56,571 nt of DNA from Flavobacterium sp. (GTDB lineage: Bacteria > Bacteroidota > Bacteroidia > Flavobacteriales > Flavobacteriaceae). Below the pieces are notes generated by a model. It had not been told where the DNA came from and did not search any database. It saw only the letters and a list, made by a program, of their open reading frames with translations. Position 1 is the stretch's first letter, and every line of letters starts with the position of its first letter. The position numbers were made by a program, and so were the translations under genes. This document shows positions 42,162-51,160 of this stretch, piece by piece. The DNA lies in assembly GCA_030153045.1 (NCBI GenBank), contig JASLID010000004.1, positions 1-56,571 on the forward strand, in the 5' to 3' direction.

Positions 42162-44288
42162 ATGACAAATTTAGAATTCATACAAAAGCAGGTTAACACA
42201 CCACCTAAAAACATTCAAAACACCCTACAATTACTTTCGGAAGATTGTACCATTCCGTTTATTTCTCGTTACCGAAAAGACACCACCGGAAATTTGGACG
42301 AGGTCGTTATTGAACAAATTGCCAAACTTTCCAAACAATACGATGAAATTGTAAAACGCAAAGAAAGTATTCTAAAAACAATTGAAGAACAAGGTCAACT
42401 TTCACCCGAATTGAAGCAAAAAATCACTAACAGTTTCGATTTGCAAGAACTGGAAGATTTTTACTTGCCCTATAAAAAGAAGAAAAAAACCAAAGCCGAT
42501 GTCGCTCGTGAAAACGGATTGGAACCTTTGGCCAAAATCATCATGGATCAGAAAAATGATGACGTCGATTTTATAGCAACACAATATTTGAATGAAAATA
42601 TTATCAATGAAGAAGCTGCCTTGCAAGGTGCTCGCGACATTATTGCCGAATGGATTAATGAGAATATATATGTCCGTAAACAATTGCGAAGATTATTCGA
42701 ACGAAAAGCAACGATAACAGCAAAGGTTTCAAAAGCTAAAAAAGAAGAGGAAGGGGCACAAAAATTCAGTCAATATTTCGATTGGAGTGAGAATTTAACC
42801 AAAGCTGCTTCACACCGATTATTGGCAATGCTTCGCGCAGAAAATGAAGGATTTATAAAACTAAAAATAGAAGTTGATATTGATGAAGCCTACGATTTAA
42901 TTGATCAAATTATCATTAAAAACAATAATAGTACAGCCATTTCTCATGTGCAATTGGCCATCGAAGACAGTTATAAAAGATTGCTAAATCCAGCCATTTC
43001 GAATGAAGCCTTGCAGGAAGCCAAAGCCAAGGCTGATGTTACGGCAATAAATGTATTTGCCGGGAATTTAGGTCAATTGTTATTGGCACCTCCCTTGGGA
43101 GAAAAACGAATTTTAGCCATAGATCCAGGATTCAGAAGCGGCTGTAAAGTGGTTTGTTTGGATGAAAAAGGCGATTTGTTATACAACGAAACCATTTATC
43201 CGCATGCGCCACAAAACGAAAGTGCGATGGCGATGAAAAAAATCCGTTCGATGGTCAATGCATACAATATTGATGCGATTTCAATTGGAAATGGAACTGC
43301 TTCACGCGAAACCGAATTTTTCATCAAAAAGATTGCCTTCGATAAGCCATTACAAGTATTTGTAGTGAGTGAAGCAGGAGCATCAGTATATTCTGCCTCC
43401 AAAATTGCACGCGATGAGTTTCCTAATTATGATGTGACTGTTCGTGGTTCGGTTTCTATTGGAAGACGATTGTCTGATCCCTTGGCCGAATTGGTAAAAA
43501 TAGACCCAAAATCGATTGGCGTGGGGCAATACCAACACGATGTAGACCAAACCAAATTAAAGGAAGAATTGGACACTGTGGTTGTAAGATGCGTGAATTC
43601 AGTAGGAATCAACATCAATACGGCCAGTAAATCACTGTTGAGTTATGTGTCAGGAATTGGTGAAAAAATGGCTGAAAATATTGTAGCCTATCGTTCGGAA
43701 AACGGCCCTTTCGAAGATAGAAAACAACTCAAAAAAGTGCCGCGATTAGGTGAAAAAGCATATCAGCAAGCAGCAGCATTTATTCGAATTAAAGACGGAA
43801 AAAATCCATTAGACAACTCTGCAGTACATCCAGAAGCGTATAGTATTGTAGAAAAAATGGCTAAAGATTTAAAAGTGTCCATGAACGATTTAATCGCCAA
43901 CAAAGAGAAAATCGCTCAAATACAATTAGAAAATTACACCACCAACGATATTGGAATGTTGACCTTAAAAGACATTGTCAAAGAATTGGAAAAACCAGGC
44001 TTAGATCCAAGAAAATCGGCCAAAGTTTTCGAATTTGATCCGAATGTGAAAACCATGAAAGATGTGAGAACAGGTATGATTTTACCCGGAATTGTCAATA
44101 ATATTACCGCTTTTGGTTGTTTTGTGGATATCGGAATCAAAGAAAGCGGATTGGTGCACATTTCGCAACTCAAAGCAGGTTACGTTTCGGATGTAAATGA
44201 GGTGGTAAAATTACACCAGCACGTTCAGGTTAAAGTCACCGAAGTTGATGAAGATAGAAAACGCATTCAGTTGACGATGATTATTTAA
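42162..44288 (+). CDS. Tex-family RNA-binding transcription accessory protein
   Basis: 708 residues. The order is a Tex N-terminal helical domain (FISRYRKDTTGNLDEVVIEQI), a YqgF-like RNase H-fold domain (ILAIDPGFRSGCKVVCLDEKGDLLYNETIYPH), two helix-hairpin-helix motifs (NTASKSLLSYVSGIGEKMAENIVAYRSENGPF) and a C-terminal S1 domain (GMILPGIVNNITAFGCFVDIGIKESGLVHISQL). This is the full Tex layout; Tex affects transcription and toxin expression in some bacteria. A strong terminator follows. Confidence 0.93.
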   Translation: MTNLEFIQKQVNTPPKNIQNTLQLLSEDCTIPFISRYRKDTTGNLDEVVIEQIAKLSKQYDEIVKRKESILKTIEEQGQLSPELKQKITNSFDLQELEDFYLPYKKKKKTKADVARENGLEPLAKIIMDQKNDDVDFIATQYLNENIINEEAALQGARDIIAEWINENIYVRKQLRRLFERKATITAKVSKAKKEEEGAQKFSQYFDWSENLTKAASHRLLAMLRAENEGFIKLKIEVDIDEAYDLIDQIIIKNNNSTAISHVQLAIEDSYKRLLNPAISNEALQEAKAKADVTAINVFAGNLGQLLLAPPLGEKRILAIDPGFRSGCKVVCLDEKGDLLYNETIYPHAPQNESAMAMKKIRSMVNAYNIDAISIGNGTASRETEFFIKKIAFDKPLQVFVVSEAGASVYSASKIARDEFPNYDVTVRGSVSIGRRLSDPLAELVKIDPKSIGVGQYQHDVDQTKLKEELDTVVVRCVNSVGININTASKSLLSYVSGIGEKMAENIVAYRSENGPFEDRKQLKKVPRLGEKAYQQAAAFIRIKDGKNPLDNSAVHPEAYSIVEKMAKDLKVSMNDLIANKEKIAQIQLENYTTNDIGMLTLKDIVKELEKPGLDPRKSAKVFEFDPNVKTMKDVRTGMILPGIVNNITAFGCFVDIGIKESGLVHISQLKAGYVSDVNEVVKLHQHVQVKVTEVDEDRKRIQLTMII

Positions 44289-44305
44289 CACATTTATATG
44301 CTATA

Positions 44306-44342
44306 AAAAAGCCCTGATTTCAAATCGAAATCAGGGCTTTTT
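44306..44342. terminator. Terminator of tex
   Basis: The stem AAAAAGCCCTGATTTC / GAAATCAGGGCTTTTT has 16 bp around AAATC and ends in a T-run, 18 bases after the tex stop. Confidence 0.92.
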
Positions 44343-44407
44343 ATTTGGACAAAATATCTTATAATCAGAAATAAACAGTTTATATGGGTTGTCAAATCCG
44401 CATACAA

Positions 44408-44452
44408 AGATAAAATATCTGTTAAAATTCATTAAAAAAAGATATTATATCT
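44408..44452 (+). promoter_or_regulatory. Two palindromic AGATA-N3-TATCT operators before the arginine operon
   Basis: AGATA-AAA-TATCT (44408-44420) and AGATA-TTA-TATCT (44440-44452) are perfect 5-bp inverted repeats with 3-base centres, 32 bp apart. A half-match (TATCT at 44355-44359) lies further up. The nearer one lies between the expected -33 and the -7 box at 44462-44469, the normal position for a repressor operator. They do not match the ArgR box I remember from Proteobacteria. Confidence 0.55.
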
Positions 44453-44461
44453 ATTTATTTA

Positions 44462-44469
44462 TATATTTG
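44462..44469 (+). promoter_or_regulatory. -7 box (TATATTTG) of the arginine operon
   Basis: TATATTTG fits TAnnTTTG and lies 15 bp before the ATG at 44485, so the leader is about 10 nt. There is no clear -33 TTG, consistent with activation or tight repression. Confidence 0.55.
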
Positions 44470-44484
44470 CGCAAAAATTAATCT

Positions 44485-45057
44485 ATGTTTAGTATTCAAA
44501 TTGCAAATAGTAACCACATTCACTTCGCTCAGACGATATGCGACGAGATGGAAGCATCCGCGAAAGTGAGAGGTACTGGTATTGCTAAGCGATCGTCTGA
44601 ATACATTGTTGAAAAAATTCAGGAAGGAAAAGCAGTTATCGCTTTAACAGCTAATAATGAATGGGCAGGGTTTTGTTATATCGAAACCTGGCAAAATGAA
44701 GAGTATGTGGCCAATTCAGGATTGATTGTGTCACCGGAATTTCGCCAGAGCGGATTAGCACGAATGATTAAAGCCAAAATTTTTGAATTGTCTCGTGCTA
44801 AATACCCGAATTCTAAAATTTTCGGATTGACTACAGGTTTAGCTGTGATGCGGATCAATTCGGAGTTGGGTTATGTCCCGGTAACATATTCGGAATTGAC
44901 CAATGATGAAAAATTCTGGAAAGGATGCCAGAGCTGTGTGAATTTTGAAATTCTGCAAAGTAAAAATTACAAAAATTGTTTGTGTACAGCCATGCTGTAT
45001 AACAGTAATGAAAAAGAAGAGGAAAATGCAAAAAAAGAAAATAGTATTAGCTTATAG
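44485..45057 (+). CDS. GNAT acyltransferase, likely the first enzyme of arginine synthesis (N-acylglutamate synthase)
   Basis: 190 residues. GNAT features are present: the strand pair GFCYIETW and VANSGLIVSPEFRQSGLARMIKAKIFELSRAKYP (with a Q/R-x-x-G-x-A acetyl-CoA loop) and MRINSELGYVPV. The C-terminus has four cysteines (KGCQSC, NCLCTAM) of unknown role, perhaps metal binding. It is the first gene of the operon and overlaps argG. From memory, a related gene in Bacteroides thetaiotaomicron is proposed to make N-succinylglutamate; whether this one uses acetyl- or succinyl-CoA is unknown. The glutamate substrate is inferred from context. Confidence 0.7.
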   Translation: MFSIQIANSNHIHFAQTICDEMEASAKVRGTGIAKRSSEYIVEKIQEGKAVIALTANNEWAGFCYIETWQNEEYVANSGLIVSPEFRQSGLARMIKAKIFELSRAKYPNSKIFGLTTGLAVMRINSELGYVPVTYSELTNDEKFWKGCQSCVNFEILQSKNYKNCLCTAMLYNSNEKEEENAKKENSISL

Positions 45058-46237
45058 CGGGGGTTTAGATACCACCTATTGTGCAGTATACCTGAGTAAA
45101 GTAGAAAATTACGAAGTACACGCAGTGACAATCAATACGGGTGCTTTTGATCAAAATGAAATTGAAGTTCTGGAAGGAAAAGCATTGCAATGCGGTGCCG
45201 TTTCTTATGCCTGCATTGATGTACGAAAAGAATATTACGATGATTGTATCAAATATTTAATTTATGGCAACGTATTGAAAAACGGTACCTACCCTTTAAG
45301 CGTAAGTGCTGAAAGAGCGGTACAGGCAAAAAGTATTGCCGAATATGCCATCCAAATAGGAATTAATACCATTGCCCACGGAAGCACCGGTGCCGGAAAC
45401 GACCAAGTACGTTTTGATATGATTTTCAATCATTTGTTGCCTAATGTGGAAATTATTACACCTATCAGAGATAAGAAATTGAGCAGAGAAGCCGAAATTG
45501 AATTTCTGAAAGAGAATGGCGTGAGTTTCAATTTTGAAAAGGCGGTATATAGTATCAATAAAGGTCTTTGGGGTACATCTGTAGGCGGAAAAGAAACTCT
45601 GACTTCTTATAAGAATTTACCTGAAGAAGCTTGGCCAACACCAATATCTGCTACAGAACCAATAGATATTACGCTGGCTTTTGAAGCAGGGGAATTGACT
45701 TTGGTTAACAATCAATCATTTGAACATCCTTCAGTAGCTATCGAATATTTGCAGCAATTGGCACAGCCCTTCGGAATAGGAAGACATATCCATGTGGGCG
45801 ACACGATTATCGGTATTAAAGGAAGAGTCGGATTTGAAGCGGCTGCTCCTGAACTGATTATCAAAGCACATCATTTACTGGAAAAACACACATTGACCAA
45901 ATGGCAATTGTTCTGGAAAGAACAATTATCAAGTTGGTATGGTAACTGGTTACACGAAGGCCAAATGTTGGATCCAACCATGAGAGATATTGAAGCTTTT
46001 TTAAGCAACACACAAAAAACGGTAAGCGGTGAAGTATATATCACGTTGCATCCGTACAGATATGAATTGAACGGAATCCAAAGCAAACATGATTTGATGT
46101 CGGCTGAGTTTGGTTCATATGGCGAAATGAACACCGGTTGGTCTGGTGAAGATGTAAAAGGATTTACCAAAATATTCGGGAATCAAACCTCGATTTACCA
46201 TCAGGTGAATAAAGAAAGTGTTTATGAAAACAATTAA
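45026..46237 (+). CDS. argG: Argininosuccinate synthase
   Basis: 403 residues from the ATG at 45026; another ATG at 45008 is possible. The ATP-binding KIVLAYSGGLDTTYCAVYLSKVE is near the N-terminus. AEYAIQIGINTIAHGSTGAGNDQVRFDM and KETLTSYKNLPEEAWP segments fit ArgG. It joins citrulline and aspartate. The start overlaps the GNAT gene by 32 bp, and the end overlaps argC by 14 bp, implying coupled translation. Confidence 0.93.
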   Translation: MQKKKIVLAYSGGLDTTYCAVYLSKVENYEVHAVTINTGAFDQNEIEVLEGKALQCGAVSYACIDVRKEYYDDCIKYLIYGNVLKNGTYPLSVSAERAVQAKSIAEYAIQIGINTIAHGSTGAGNDQVRFDMIFNHLLPNVEIITPIRDKKLSREAEIEFLKENGVSFNFEKAVYSINKGLWGTSVGGKETLTSYKNLPEEAWPTPISATEPIDITLAFEAGELTLVNNQSFEHPSVAIEYLQQLAQPFGIGRHIHVGDTIIGIKGRVGFEAAAPELIIKAHHLLEKHTLTKWQLFWKEQLSSWYGNWLHEGQMLDPTMRDIEAFLSNTQKTVSGEVYITLHPYRYELNGIQSKHDLMSAEFGSYGEMNTGWSGEDVKGFTKIFGNQTSIYHQVNKESVYENN

Positions 46238-47186
46238 TGTCGGAATTATAGGTGGTGCAGGCTACACAGCTGGGGAATTGATTAGGATTCTGATCAATCA
46301 TACGCAGGTGGAAATTAGTTTTGTACACAGTAAGAGCAATGCCGGTAAGTTTATTTATGAAGTGCATGATGATCTTTTTGGTGAAACCGATTTGAAATTT
46401 TCGGAAGGTTATGATTCAAATATCGATGTGGTTTTTTTATGTGTAGCACATGGTGAAGCCAAAAAATTGATTACCAAATTTGAGCCTTCAGTCAAAATAA
46501 TTGATTTAAGTCAGGATCACAGAATTGTTGCCGAACATGCTTTTGTTTACGGCTTACCCGAATGGAATAAGGATGCCATCAAAAATGCTGATTATATAGC
46601 GAATCCGGGTTGTTTTGCCACGGCGATCCAGTTGGCCATTCTGCCTTTGGCGGAAGCGGGTTTATTACAAGGAGAAGTATATGCTTCGTGTACCACAGGT
46701 TCAACGGGAGCCGGACAGTCTTTAGCAGAGACTTCGCATTTCAGTTGGAGACAGAATAATTTGTCGGTATATAAAGCCTTTACACATCAGCATTTAGCTG
46801 AGATTAACCAAAGTGTATTGAAAGTTCAGGAAAGCTATAATGGAAACCTGCATATTTTACCACAAAGAGGTGCTTTTACAAGAGGGATTTTAGCGTGTAT
46901 TACATTAAAATCAGAGAAGTCTTTGGAGGAATTGCAAGCCTTGTATGAGAACAAATATAAAGAAGAACCTTTTGTGTTTTTGACACCAAATAACTGTCAT
47001 TTGAAACAGGTGGTGAATACTAATAAATGCTTGTTGTATTTGGAAAAAAACGGTGATGATCTAATGATTGTCAGTGTGATAGATAACTTGCTTAAAGGAG
47101 CATCCGGACAAGCAGTACAGAATATGAATCTGATGTTCGGGTTACCCGAAACGATCGGGTTAAAATTAAAACCAAGTGCATTTTAA
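46224..47186 (+). CDS. argC: N-acyl-gamma-glutamyl-phosphate reductase
   Basis: 320 residues from the ATG at 46224. INVGIIGGAGYTAGELIRILINH is the NADP-binding start. The active-site cysteine is in ADYIANPGCFATAIQLAI, and later VRGAFTR-like QRGAFTRGILACI and the H-x-x-G pattern are present. It reduces the acyl-glutamyl phosphate made by ArgB to the semialdehyde. It overlaps argG and is followed by argD after two bases. Confidence 0.93.
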   Translation: MKTINVGIIGGAGYTAGELIRILINHTQVEISFVHSKSNAGKFIYEVHDDLFGETDLKFSEGYDSNIDVVFLCVAHGEAKKLITKFEPSVKIIDLSQDHRIVAEHAFVYGLPEWNKDAIKNADYIANPGCFATAIQLAILPLAEAGLLQGEVYASCTTGSTGAGQSLAETSHFSWRQNNLSVYKAFTHQHLAEINQSVLKVQESYNGNLHILPQRGAFTRGILACITLKSEKSLEELQALYENKYKEEPFVFLTPNNCHLKQVVNTNKCLLYLEKNGDDLMIVSVIDNLLKGASGQAVQNMNLMFGLPETIGLKLKPSAF

Positions 47187-47188
47187 TT

Positions 47189-48367
47189 ATGGGAACAACA
47201 ATTTTAGATAGCCCAACGCAAATGAATCTTTTCGATGTGTATTCGGTTTCAGATATTGAAATTGTAAAAGCATCGGGTTCACAGCTATGGGATAAAAACG
47301 GAAAAGAATATTTGGATTTATATGGCGGTCATGCCGTGATTTCCATTGGTCACACACACCCTCATTATGTTTTGAGCATTACGGAACAATTGCAGAAAAT
47401 TGGTTTTTATTCCAATTCGATTGTGATTGAACAGCAAAAGCAATTGGCTAAAAAATTGGGCCAATTGTCGGGTTATAGTGATTACCAATTGTTTTTAAGC
47501 AATTCAGGGGCTGAAGCCAATGAAAATGCATTTAAACTAGCTTCATTTCATAACGGAAGAAAAAAAATCATCGCGTTCAACAACGCTTTTCATGGTAGAA
47601 CATCACTGGCGGTTGCCTGCACGGATAATCCTGCAATCGTGGCACCAGTGAACGAAAACAACAACACAACTTTTTTACCATTAAATGATAGTATTGCTTT
47701 CGACCAAGCTGTAAACGATGAGGTGTGCTGTGTGATTATTGAAGGAATTCAAGGCGTAGCCGGAATTCAGGTTCCTGAAAACGAATTTCTTCAGTATGTG
47801 GCTCAAAAATGTAAGGAGCATGGTATTGTTCTAATTTTGGATGAAGTACAATCGGGTTACGGAAGAACCGGTAAGTTTTTTGCGCATCAGTATGCTGGAA
47901 TTCAACCGGACGTTATCACAGTAGCCAAAGGAATGGGCAATGGATTCCCAATAGCAGGTGTTTTAATCGCCCCACACATTCAGTCAAAAAAAGAAATGTT
48001 GGGCACCACTTTCGGAGGTAATTACTTGGCTTGTGCAGCCGGTTTATCGGTTTTAGAAGTGATTGAAAACGAAGAGTTGATGGATAACGCCCAAACCATG
48101 GGGAGCTATCTGATGGAACAACTGCATACCATTCCGAACATTAAGGAAATAAGAGGAAAAGGATTGATGGTTGCTATCGAATTGTATGAACCGTGCGCTG
48201 CTGTCCGAAAAAGATTGTTGGAAGAATTCGGAATTTTTACAGGCACATCCAGTAACAAAAACACCTTGCGTATTTTGCCTTCATTGGCAGTAACCAAGCA
48301 AGAATTGGATGTTTTATTACAATCTCTAAAAACAATTTTAAATGAAAAATTTCACATCGGTAAATGA
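47189..48367 (+). CDS. argD: N-acyl-ornithine aminotransferase (class III PLP enzyme)
   Basis: 392 residues. LYGGHAVISIGHTHPHYV is the start of the class III fold. SNSGAEANENAFKLASFHNGRKKIIAFNNAFHGRTSLAVA and ILDEVQSGYGRTGKFFAHQYAGIQPDVITVAKGMGNGFPIAGVL show the PLP-binding aspartate and lysine. It transfers an amino group from glutamate to make N-acyl-ornithine. Its last 26 bp overlap the carbamoyltransferase gene. Confidence 0.92.
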   Translation: MGTTILDSPTQMNLFDVYSVSDIEIVKASGSQLWDKNGKEYLDLYGGHAVISIGHTHPHYVLSITEQLQKIGFYSNSIVIEQQKQLAKKLGQLSGYSDYQLFLSNSGAEANENAFKLASFHNGRKKIIAFNNAFHGRTSLAVACTDNPAIVAPVNENNNTTFLPLNDSIAFDQAVNDEVCCVIIEGIQGVAGIQVPENEFLQYVAQKCKEHGIVLILDEVQSGYGRTGKFFAHQYAGIQPDVITVAKGMGNGFPIAGVLIAPHIQSKKEMLGTTFGGNYLACAAGLSVLEVIENEELMDNAQTMGSYLMEQLHTIPNIKEIRGKGLMVAIELYEPCAAVRKRLLEEFGIFTGTSSNKNTLRILPSLAVTKQELDVLLQSLKTILNEKFHIGK

Positions 48368-49289
48368 TATAGAAGACCCCATGGCTTTAGTCAATGAAGC
48401 TATCACGTTAAAAAATAATAAAGAACAATCCACAATTGGAAAAAACAAAACTGTTGGATTGTTGTTTTTCAATTCGAGTCTGCGTACAAGAATGAGTACT
48501 CAAAAAGCAGCTCAAAATTTAGGCATGGAAGTCATGATTCTCAATGTCAATAACGATGGCTGGGCATTAGAATTTGAAGAAGGAGCAGTGATGAACAATA
48601 AGACGGTAGAACACATTAAAGATGCCGCTGCTGTTATGGGTTTGTATTGCGATATTTTAGCCATCCGTTGCTTCCCGAATTTAGAAAACAAGGAAGAGGA
48701 TTATGCAGATAAAATCATCGGTCAGTTCATTCAATATGCAAAAGTTCCTGTAGTGAGTCTGGAATCAGCAACAAGACATCCATTGCAGAGTTTAGCGGAT
48801 ATGATAACCATTCAGGAGCATAAAACCAAAGACAAACCGAAAGTGGTTTTAACCTGGGCACCGCATATTAAGCCAATACCACAAGTGGTAGCCAATTCAT
48901 TTGCCGAGTGGACGTTGGCCAGTGGTTATGATTTGACAATAACACATCCTGAAGGGTATGACTTAAGCGAAGAATTTACAAAAGGCGCAACTATTGAGTA
49001 CAATCAGGAAAAAGCATTGCAGGATGCTGATTTTGTGTATGTGAAAAACTGGTCTTCTTTTACGGATTACGGAAAAGTATTGCCAGTAGAAGAGGATTGG
49101 ATGTTAACCAATGAAAAACTGAAAGAAACGAATGCAGCTAAAGTAATGCATTGCCTGCCAGTGAGACGAAATGTAGAACTTTCAGATGAGGTTTTGGATA
49201 GCGAAAATTCGTTGGTTTTACAACAAGCTGAAAACAGAATCTATGCAGCGCAAACAGTATTGAAAAAAATACTGGAAACAAATTTTTAA
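48342..49289 (+). CDS. argF': N-acetyl/N-succinyl-ornithine carbamoyltransferase
   Basis: 315 residues. The carbamoyl-phosphate loop is FNSSLRTRMSTQKAAQNLGMEV (SLRTR near 46-50 replaces the usual STRTR). ATRHPLQSLADMITIQEHK and MHCLPVRRNVELSDEVL mark the family that acts on acylated ornithine. From memory, B. fragilis SOTCase has Pro90 and Xanthomonas AOTCase has Glu92 at the residue that sets succinyl versus acetyl specificity. Here the equivalent seems to be V89 in NNKTVEHIKDAAAVMG, neither of these. The gene overlaps argD by 26 bp and argB starts two bases after its stop. The acyl group is undecided. Confidence 0.9.
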   Translation: MKNFTSVNDIEDPMALVNEAITLKNNKEQSTIGKNKTVGLLFFNSSLRTRMSTQKAAQNLGMEVMILNVNNDGWALEFEEGAVMNNKTVEHIKDAAAVMGLYCDILAIRCFPNLENKEEDYADKIIGQFIQYAKVPVVSLESATRHPLQSLADMITIQEHKTKDKPKVVLTWAPHIKPIPQVVANSFAEWTLASGYDLTITHPEGYDLSEEFTKGATIEYNQEKALQDADFVYVKNWSSFTDYGKVLPVEEDWMLTNEKLKETNAAKVMHCLPVRRNVELSDEVLDSENSLVLQQAENRIYAAQTVLKKILETNF

Positions 49290-49291
49290 AA

Positions 49292-50065
49292 ATGGTACAC
49301 GTAATAAAAATAGGTGGAAATATAATCGACGATGCAGTTAAACTGGATGATTTTATCAATCGATTTGCCAAACTTCAGGGAGCAAAAATCTTGGTTCACG
49401 GAGGTGGAAAACTAGCAACCAGCTTGGCTAAAGATTTGAATATTGAACAACAAATCATTGATGGAAGACGTATTACAGATGCTGAAACACTCAAAATCAC
49501 TGCGATGGTGTATGCCGGATTGGTCAATAAAACCATTGTGGCCAAATTACAGTCAAAATCGTGCAACGCGATCGGGTTGAGTGGCGTTGACGGAAATAGT
49601 ATTGTATCTAAAAAAAGAGTGCACGCATCCATTGATTACGGTTGGGTAGGTGATGTGGAAAGTATCAACGCTGGATTTTTTCAGGATTTATTGGATAAAG
49701 GAATTGTACCGGTCATTAGTCCGATTACACATGACGGCAAAGGAAACTTGTTAAACACCAATGCAGATACAATAGCGACGGAAGTTGCCATGGCACTTTC
49801 TGAAAAGAATGAAGTGAATTTGAGGTTTTGTTTCGAGAAATTAGGCGTTTTGACCAATCCAGAATTGGACAGTTCATGGTTGCGTTTTTTGGATAAAAAA
49901 GAGTATGAATCTTTAAAAGAAGAACAGATCATATCCAAAGGCATGCTACCGAAGCTGGAAAATGCTTTCAGAGCCAGTGAATCTAAAATCACCAAAGTGG
50001 AAATCTGTCATGCAGATTATGCCAACGAACAAGGAGATTCCTTTATTGGAACTCAAATAATTTAA
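49292..50065 (+). CDS. argB: Acetylglutamate kinase (N-acyl-glutamate kinase)
   Basis: 257 residues. HVIKIGGNIIDD is the N-terminal K-x-G-G loop, KILVHGGGKLATSLAKDL the substrate loop, and NAIGLSGVDGNSIVSKK and ISPITHDGKGNLLNTNADTIATEVA complete the amino acid kinase fold. It phosphorylates the N-acyl-glutamate made by the GNAT enzyme. It starts two bases after argF' and ends three bases before argE. Confidence 0.93.
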   Translation: MVHVIKIGGNIIDDAVKLDDFINRFAKLQGAKILVHGGGKLATSLAKDLNIEQQIIDGRRITDAETLKITAMVYAGLVNKTIVAKLQSKSCNAIGLSGVDGNSIVSKKRVHASIDYGWVGDVESINAGFFQDLLDKGIVPVISPITHDGKGNLLNTNADTIATEVAMALSEKNEVNLRFCFEKLGVLTNPELDSSWLRFLDKKEYESLKEEQIISKGMLPKLENAFRASESKITKVEICHADYANEQGDSFIGTQII

Positions 50066-50068
50066 AAA

Positions 50069-51160
50069 ATGGAACAATTACAAAAAGAAGCGTTGGCGTT
50101 ATTGAAAAAGCTGATTGCGACTGAATCTTTCAGCATGGAAGAAGATGAAACAGCAGAAATCCTGAATAATTTTTTTGTTCAGAAGGGAATTCCGACCGAA
50201 AGATTGCAACATAACGTTTGGGTGAAGAATAAGTTTTTCGATACAGCAAAGCCAACCATTTTACTGAATTCGCATCACGATACTGTAAAACCAAATAAGC
50301 AATATACCCGAAATCCTTTCAGTCCGAATATCGAAAAAGGAATTTTATACGGCTTGGGAAGTAACGATGCCGGCGGACCATTAGTTTCTTTGGCGGCTTG
50401 TTTTCTGCATTTTTATGAAAGACAAGACCTGAATTTTAACCTGATTTATGCGGCTACCGCAGAAGAAGAAATATCAGGGAGCAACGGTGTGGAAATTGTT
50501 TTGCCGGAATTGGGTGACATTTATTTCGGAATTGTGGGAGAACCTACCAAAATGGACATCGCCATTGCCGAAAAAGGCTTGTTTGTGATTGATTGCATAG
50601 CTCACGGAAAATCAGGGCACGCGGCTAGAGAAGAAGGGGAAAATGCGATTTACAAAGCGTTAAAGGATATTGAATGGTTTCGAACTTTCGAATTTCCCGA
50701 TGAATCAGAAATGCTGGGCAAAGTAAAAATGTCGGTGACGATTATCAATGCCGGAGTACAACACAATGTAGTACCGGAAAGTTGCCAGTTTACGGTGGAT
50801 ATCAGAACAACTGATAAATACAATAACGAACAGGCATTAGCGATAATTAAACAACATGTGGATTGTGAAGTGATTCCTCGTTCCACACGTTTGAACCCGT
50901 CGTTTGCGCCTAAAGAGCACCCTATTGTGCAAAGTGGGATCGCGTTGGGAAGAGCCATTTATGCTTCGCCAACAACGTCAGATCAGGCACTGATGAATGG
51001 TTTTCCAACCTTCAAGATGGGCCCGGGTGATTCGGCTAGATCGCACACGGCGAACGAATATATTTATGTAGAAGAAATCAACAAAGGCATTGAAATTTAT
51101 ATTAAAATGCTGGAAAAATTTAATCAAACGGCTTATGAAACTGTGGCAAAATTCAGATAA
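50069..51160 (+). CDS. argE: M20-family N-acyl-ornithine/citrulline deacylase
   Basis: 363 residues. Metal motifs of the M20 family are ILLNSHHDTV, GSNDAGG and ATAEEEISGSNG, with EPTKMDIAIAEKGLFV and AHGKSGHAAREEGENAI for dimer-domain folding. In acyl-ornithine carbamoyltransferase pathways it removes the acyl group from N-acyl-citrulline, an inference from the operon. It overlaps argH by 26 bp. Confidence 0.88.
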   Translation: MEQLQKEALALLKKLIATESFSMEEDETAEILNNFFVQKGIPTERLQHNVWVKNKFFDTAKPTILLNSHHDTVKPNKQYTRNPFSPNIEKGILYGLGSNDAGGPLVSLAACFLHFYERQDLNFNLIYAATAEEEISGSNGVEIVLPELGDIYFGIVGEPTKMDIAIAEKGLFVIDCIAHGKSGHAAREEGENAIYKALKDIEWFRTFEFPDESEMLGKVKMSVTIINAGVQHNVVPESCQFTVDIRTTDKYNNEQALAIIKQHVDCEVIPRSTRLNPSFAPKEHPIVQSGIALGRAIYASPTTSDQALMNGFPTFKMGPGDSARSHTANEYIYVEEINKGIEIYIKMLEKFNQTAYETVAKFR

